DNA of 64,000 nt from NCBI RefSeq assembly GCF_015234215.1, contig NZ_JADEKP010000001.1:992001-1056000 (forward strand), in the 5' to 3' direction. The translations under genes and the position numbers were made by a program. Below are positions 61,377 through 64,000 of the stretch, one piece after another. Source of the DNA: Clostridium chrysemydis. Lineage in GTDB: Bacteria; Bacillota; Clostridia; Clostridiales; Clostridiaceae. Below the pieces are notes generated by a model. It did not search any database. It saw only the letters and a program-made list of their open reading frames with translations, and was not told the DNA's origin. The stretch's first letter is position 1. Every line of letters begins with the position of its first letter.

Positions 61377-61667
61377 TAATAACTTAATTATATCATATAT
61401 TTAACCATCTTTCTATTGTTATATATCTTTTGTATTATTTTTCATTATTTGGATTTCAATTATATCAATCTTTAGAATTTATAATAACTTTCAATTATAC
61501 TTTTCTATGTAATAATAATTTTGAAATTTTTTATTTTATCCAAACACGAGAATGTAAGTTCTCGCAACTTATCTTTAAAATAGGATGTAATTTAAGATAA
61601 TTTGAAGATTGAATGTGATTTTTCTGCAAAATTCTAAGTTTGTCTGATTTGATTGTTTATAATTTGG

Positions 61668-61735
61668 TTTATTAAGTGCTATTTCCAAAGTCTAAGAACA
61701 TATGTTCGGAATAGATAAAAATATCACTTAATAAA
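61668..61735. promoter_or_regulatory. LexA box in a 68-bp imperfect palindrome
   Basis: The consensus site GAACATATGTTC lies at 61696-61707. Its centre coincides exactly with the centre of flanking inverted arms TTTATTAAGTG (61668-61678) and CACTTAATAAA (61725-61735), with five further matched pairs inside. It lies 380 nt upstream of the Xer gene start. Confidence 0.7.
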
Positions 61736-61760
61736 AAAAGAAACACTAATGTGTTTCTTT
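61736..61760 (-). terminator. Terminator of the 61-residue gene
   Basis: Stem AAAGAAACAC / GTGTTTCTTT with TAAT loop; on the minus strand a T-run follows. Confidence 0.8.
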
Positions 61761-61931
61761 AATCCAATTTATTATATCATTTTTTATATATTCAGATTTA
61801 GAAAATCCATTCTTAAATATCCTTATTTGTTTATACAAGTCCCCATTCATATTAAAATCAAGAATATCTATTCTATCTCCATCATACTCCTTAATTTCTC
61901 TAGTTCCTTTTAAAGAAACTCTTATTTTCAT
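61746..61931 (-). CDS. Small hypothetical protein (61 residues)
   Basis: Starts MKIRVSLKGTREIKEYDGDR behind an AAAGTGATT site and ends KNDIINWIKETH. It looks like a compact alpha/beta domain without membrane segment. It lies 18 nt after the 443-residue gene on the same strand, so the two probably form an operon ending at the terminator. Function unknown. Confidence 0.6.
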   Translation of the reverse strand: MKIRVSLKGTREIKEYDGDRIDILDFNMNGDLYKQIRIFKNGFSKSEYIKNDIINWIKETH

Positions 61932-61948
61932 TAGAATCACTTTCCTAT

Positions 61949-63280
61949 CTATTTAAAAATTTTATCCCAAAAACTTCTTTTTTTATTTTTTTTCTTTTTA
62001 TTTTCCCATGTAAAATCTCTGAATTTTTCTTGAACTATTTTAGATTGCTCTTTTAATCTAGATTTTCTTCTTTCTAATTCAAATTCATCTAGTTTTATTT
62101 TATCTGAATTACAAATTAGTATATCAATTTCTAGTGATAATTTCAACGCATAAATGTTTTTATTATTCATACTAAATGCTTCATTTAACATTTTCCTATA
62201 TTTTTCAATTTCCGAATAAAAAATAATATAATCATTTTCATCTTTTTCTTTTATTTTTTCTAAACTGCTTAATATAGTTTTGTAATTAGATTCAATTAAA
62301 GTAGTAAGTTTAGTTGAAATATTATAAGTTATTATGTCTTTATCTATTATAATCCCATATATTTGATTCATAGTCTCAATAGTAGAAATAAAGGAATTGC
62401 ATTTTCTAAATGAGATTTTTATAAAATCACCATTTATATTATTAGCTGTATTTTCTAGTATACCATTCGAAAGTTCTAGAAATTTATTGGTTATGCTTTC
62501 AGATTGATCGCTTGTGTTAGAAATTACTATATCTTTTATTATTATTTCCTCTATCGAATCTATTTCCTTATTTTTTCGAGTTTCATTACTTGGGATATTA
62601 ATGCCATTTGAGTTCTTAAAATCTATTTTCTTGATATCATTTATTTTTTTTATAGTATTACCAATAAAATTATCAAGCAGTTCTATTTTAAATTTGTCTA
62701 ATCCTATTTTTATCTTATTTTTTAATTCAAACTCTAAAATAACAACTATATTATTTAAGGCTTCTACATTATCGTGACAAATGTCAAAGCAGTATTCTAA
62801 AATAGTTATGCATAGTTCTAGTTGAGACACTATAAATTTCAGTTTGCTCTTACAATCGTATTTTGTAGCTTTAAATTGATCGAATAACTTCTTCATTCTA
62901 ATTACTACTAACCTACTGCTTTTAAACGATAAGTATCTTCTTATCTCTGTTATGTTAACAAGGTCTCCATATACAATATTTGAAGTTTCAAGCATTGCAA
63001 TTAGTGAAATTGATTTTTGGATGAAATCCTCTATCCCCTCTTCATTAAAGTTTCTTTGTAATTCATATAGCATCTCTTTACTCTTCAAAATTGAATCTTT
63101 AGTTGAATTTCTTTTAGCTAAATTAATGAGAATAGGAATTTGGTCTATAGTTGTTTCCATTATAACCTTTTGAGAATTTTTTATCGAACTAAGTATACTC
63201 TTATAATTACTTATATACTCACGATCACATTTAACAAATGTATTTGAAGAATTTTTAACGTCCAACATATTTTTACCCAT
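61949..63280 (-). CDS. Hypothetical 443-residue helical protein
   Basis: Preceded by AGGGGT, starting MGKNMLDVKNSSNTFVKCDR. It is almost entirely predicted alpha-helix, with Ile/Lys/Asn-rich segments (VIMETTIDQIPILINLAKRN, KLKFIVSQLELCITILEYCF), and ends in a basic tail KKKKNKKRSFWDKIFK that could contact membrane or nucleic acid. No signal peptide. I recognise no family. The length and regular helices suggest a scaffold-like protein. Confidence 0.6.
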   Translation of the reverse strand: MGKNMLDVKNSSNTFVKCDREYISNYKSILSSIKNSQKVIMETTIDQIPILINLAKRNSTKDSILKSKEMLYELQRNFNEEGIEDFIQKSISLIAMLETSNIVYGDLVNITEIRRYLSFKSSRLVVIRMKKLFDQFKATKYDCKSKLKFIVSQLELCITILEYCFDICHDNVEALNNIVVILEFELKNKIKIGLDKFKIELLDNFIGNTIKKINDIKKIDFKNSNGINIPSNETRKNKEIDSIEEIIIKDIVISNTSDQSESITNKFLELSNGILENTANNINGDFIKISFRKCNSFISTIETMNQIYGIIIDKDIITYNISTKLTTLIESNYKTILSSLEKIKEKDENDYIIFYSEIEKYRKMLNEAFSMNNKNIYALKLSLEIDILICNSDKIKLDEFELERRKSRLKEQSKIVQEKFRDFTWENKKKKNKKRSFWDKIFK

Positions 63281-63354
63281 AAATTTACCCCTTAAAAAAT
63301 ACTTTATAATATTATTATAAAGTATTTTTCATATTTTTCCAAATTTATTAGATT

Positions 63355-64000
63355 TTATTTTTTAATTCTTTTAAATTCTTCAATTTCTTTTGATTTGTTT
63401 GTTAGATATTCAAATCGTTCATACTTAACCAATAATTTTTCCTCAATATTGTTCTTTTTTTCGGTAAGTTCTTGTAAAAATGAATAATCTGAATAATGCT
63501 GTTCTATCTCTTTATCTATTTCTTCCAACATATTTTCTAGATTCATAATTTCATCTTCGATATTATCATATTCTCTTTTTTCATTATATGAAAATTTTGG
63601 TTCCTCTTTTAATTTAGTACTATTTTTAATGTCTTTTACTAATCTAGTACTTTCAGATTTTACGTTCTCGTTTGATTGTAATATAATTTTACCATTTATA
63701 GCACTATAATTACCATTGTATATTTCTATTTTTTGATTGCCTTCAAAACTAAAAATTTTATTACATACCCTATCTAAAAAATACCTGTCATGAGATACTG
63801 TTAATAGAACACCCCTAAATGAATCTAAAAAATCTTCCAATATTTTTAGAGTTTCAATATCTAAATCATTAGTAGGTTCATCTAAAATAAGGACATTAGG
63901 ATTACCCATTAAAACCCTTAAAAGTTGCAATCTCCTCTTCTCTCCACCAGATAAATTATTTATATAAGTATATTGCAATTGCCCATCAAATAAAAACCTT
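63355..64000 (-). CDS. ABC-F family ATP-binding protein, C-terminal part (runs off window)
   Basis: The frame is open to the window edge, so the protein continues beyond 64000. Visible: FLFDGQLQYTYINNLSGGEK with the ABC signature, LILDEPTNDLDIETLKILED with Walker B, TVSHDRYFLDRVCNKIFSFE with the switch His, then a charged coiled-coil C-terminal domain (residues about 135-207 of the visible part). This is the second cassette of an ABC-F protein of the Uup type, soluble and acting on ribosomes or nucleic acid. Confidence 0.88.
   Translation of the reverse strand, partial: RFLFDGQLQYTYINNLSGGEKRRLQLLRVLMGNPNVLILDEPTNDLDIETLKILEDFLDSFRGVLLTVSHDRYFLDRVCNKIFSFEGNQKIEIYNGNYSAINGKIILQSNENVKSESTRLVKDIKNSTKLKEEPKFSYNEKREYDNIEDEIMNLENMLEEIDKEIEQHYSDYSFLQELTEKKNNIEEKLLVKYERFEYLTNKSKEIEEFKRIKK

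Larger units (their letters stand above)
61317..61745 (-). other. 429-nt non-coding region upstream of the Xer gene
   Basis: Holds, from right to left on the minus strand: a terminator, a LexA box inside a 68-bp palindrome, hairpins at about 61570-61600 and 61548-61564, two extended -10 elements (TGATATAAT, at 61459-61467 and 61387-61395) and a 14-bp hairpin beside the Xer ribosome site. No ORF with a ribosome site was found on either strand. Confidence 0.6.

Overview
The window is AT-rich DNA with Shine-Dalgarno sites of the GGAGG/GGTG type. It carries endospore genes (spoIIM, dacF, ytfJ) and a low-GC Firmicute core (scpAB, cmk-ispH-rpsA, miaB-mutSL-miaA-hfq, lexA). Together these point to a Clostridium sensu stricto-like, spore-forming anaerobe. 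No species is assigned. No rRNA, tRNA or CRISPR array was seen.

Layout. (1) About 1-13.9 kb is the late end of a siphovirus-type prophage: connector and tail completion proteins, major tail protein, two overlapping chaperone frames joined by a CCCAAAC slippery site, tape measure with 44-residue repeats, Dit-like and Tal-like proteins, a BppU-type receptor-binding protein, holin-like proteins, amidase endolysin, a small HTH protein with a palindromic operator, and a tyrosine integrase. (2) 13.9-16.3 kb is an accessory border: small unknown genes, a 500-nt hairpin-rich non-coding stretch, an HNH endonuclease, and a candidate structured RNA with its own promoter and terminator. (3) 16.3-24.5 kb is chromosomal: NUDIX hydrolase, secreted DUF1002 protein, spoIIM behind a sigma-E-like promoter, a XerD paralogue lacking three catalytic residues, two DD-carboxypeptidases, scpAB, DUF2953-ytfJ. 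(4) 24.5-32.9 kb: a decayed membrane-protein gene, an LssY-C protein, and a two-gene flavin/iron-sulfur redox operon.

The second gene of that redox operon is split exactly by a 4,665-bp element (27,705-32,369) that encodes a large serine recombinase. The two ends share only the dinucleotide GC. Joining the flanks restores a 427-codon reading frame, and joining the element ends gives a nearly perfect palindromic attP. The element also carries a small protein divergent from the recombinase, membrane proteins and a secreted repeat protein. This is the most striking structure in the window.

(5) 33-39.4 kb is a run of single-gene units, each with its own terminator (pyridoxamine kinase-like, DUF6398/TPR, DUF6414, DEDDh exonuclease, divergent PAP2, PadR and others), with an accessory character. 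(6) 39.5-60.3 kb is core information processing: RluB-type synthase, MnmM, RpiR regulator, HI0933 flavoprotein, cmk-ispH-rpsA, GNAT, miaB, SWIM/SNF2 helicase, mutS-mutL-miaA-hfq, a PLP enzyme, lexA, and a lipoprotein. (7) 60.3-64 kb holds a complete Xer-type recombinase, a perfect LexA box centred in a 68-bp imperfect palindrome, two unknown genes and the C-terminal part of an ABC-F ATPase that runs off the window.
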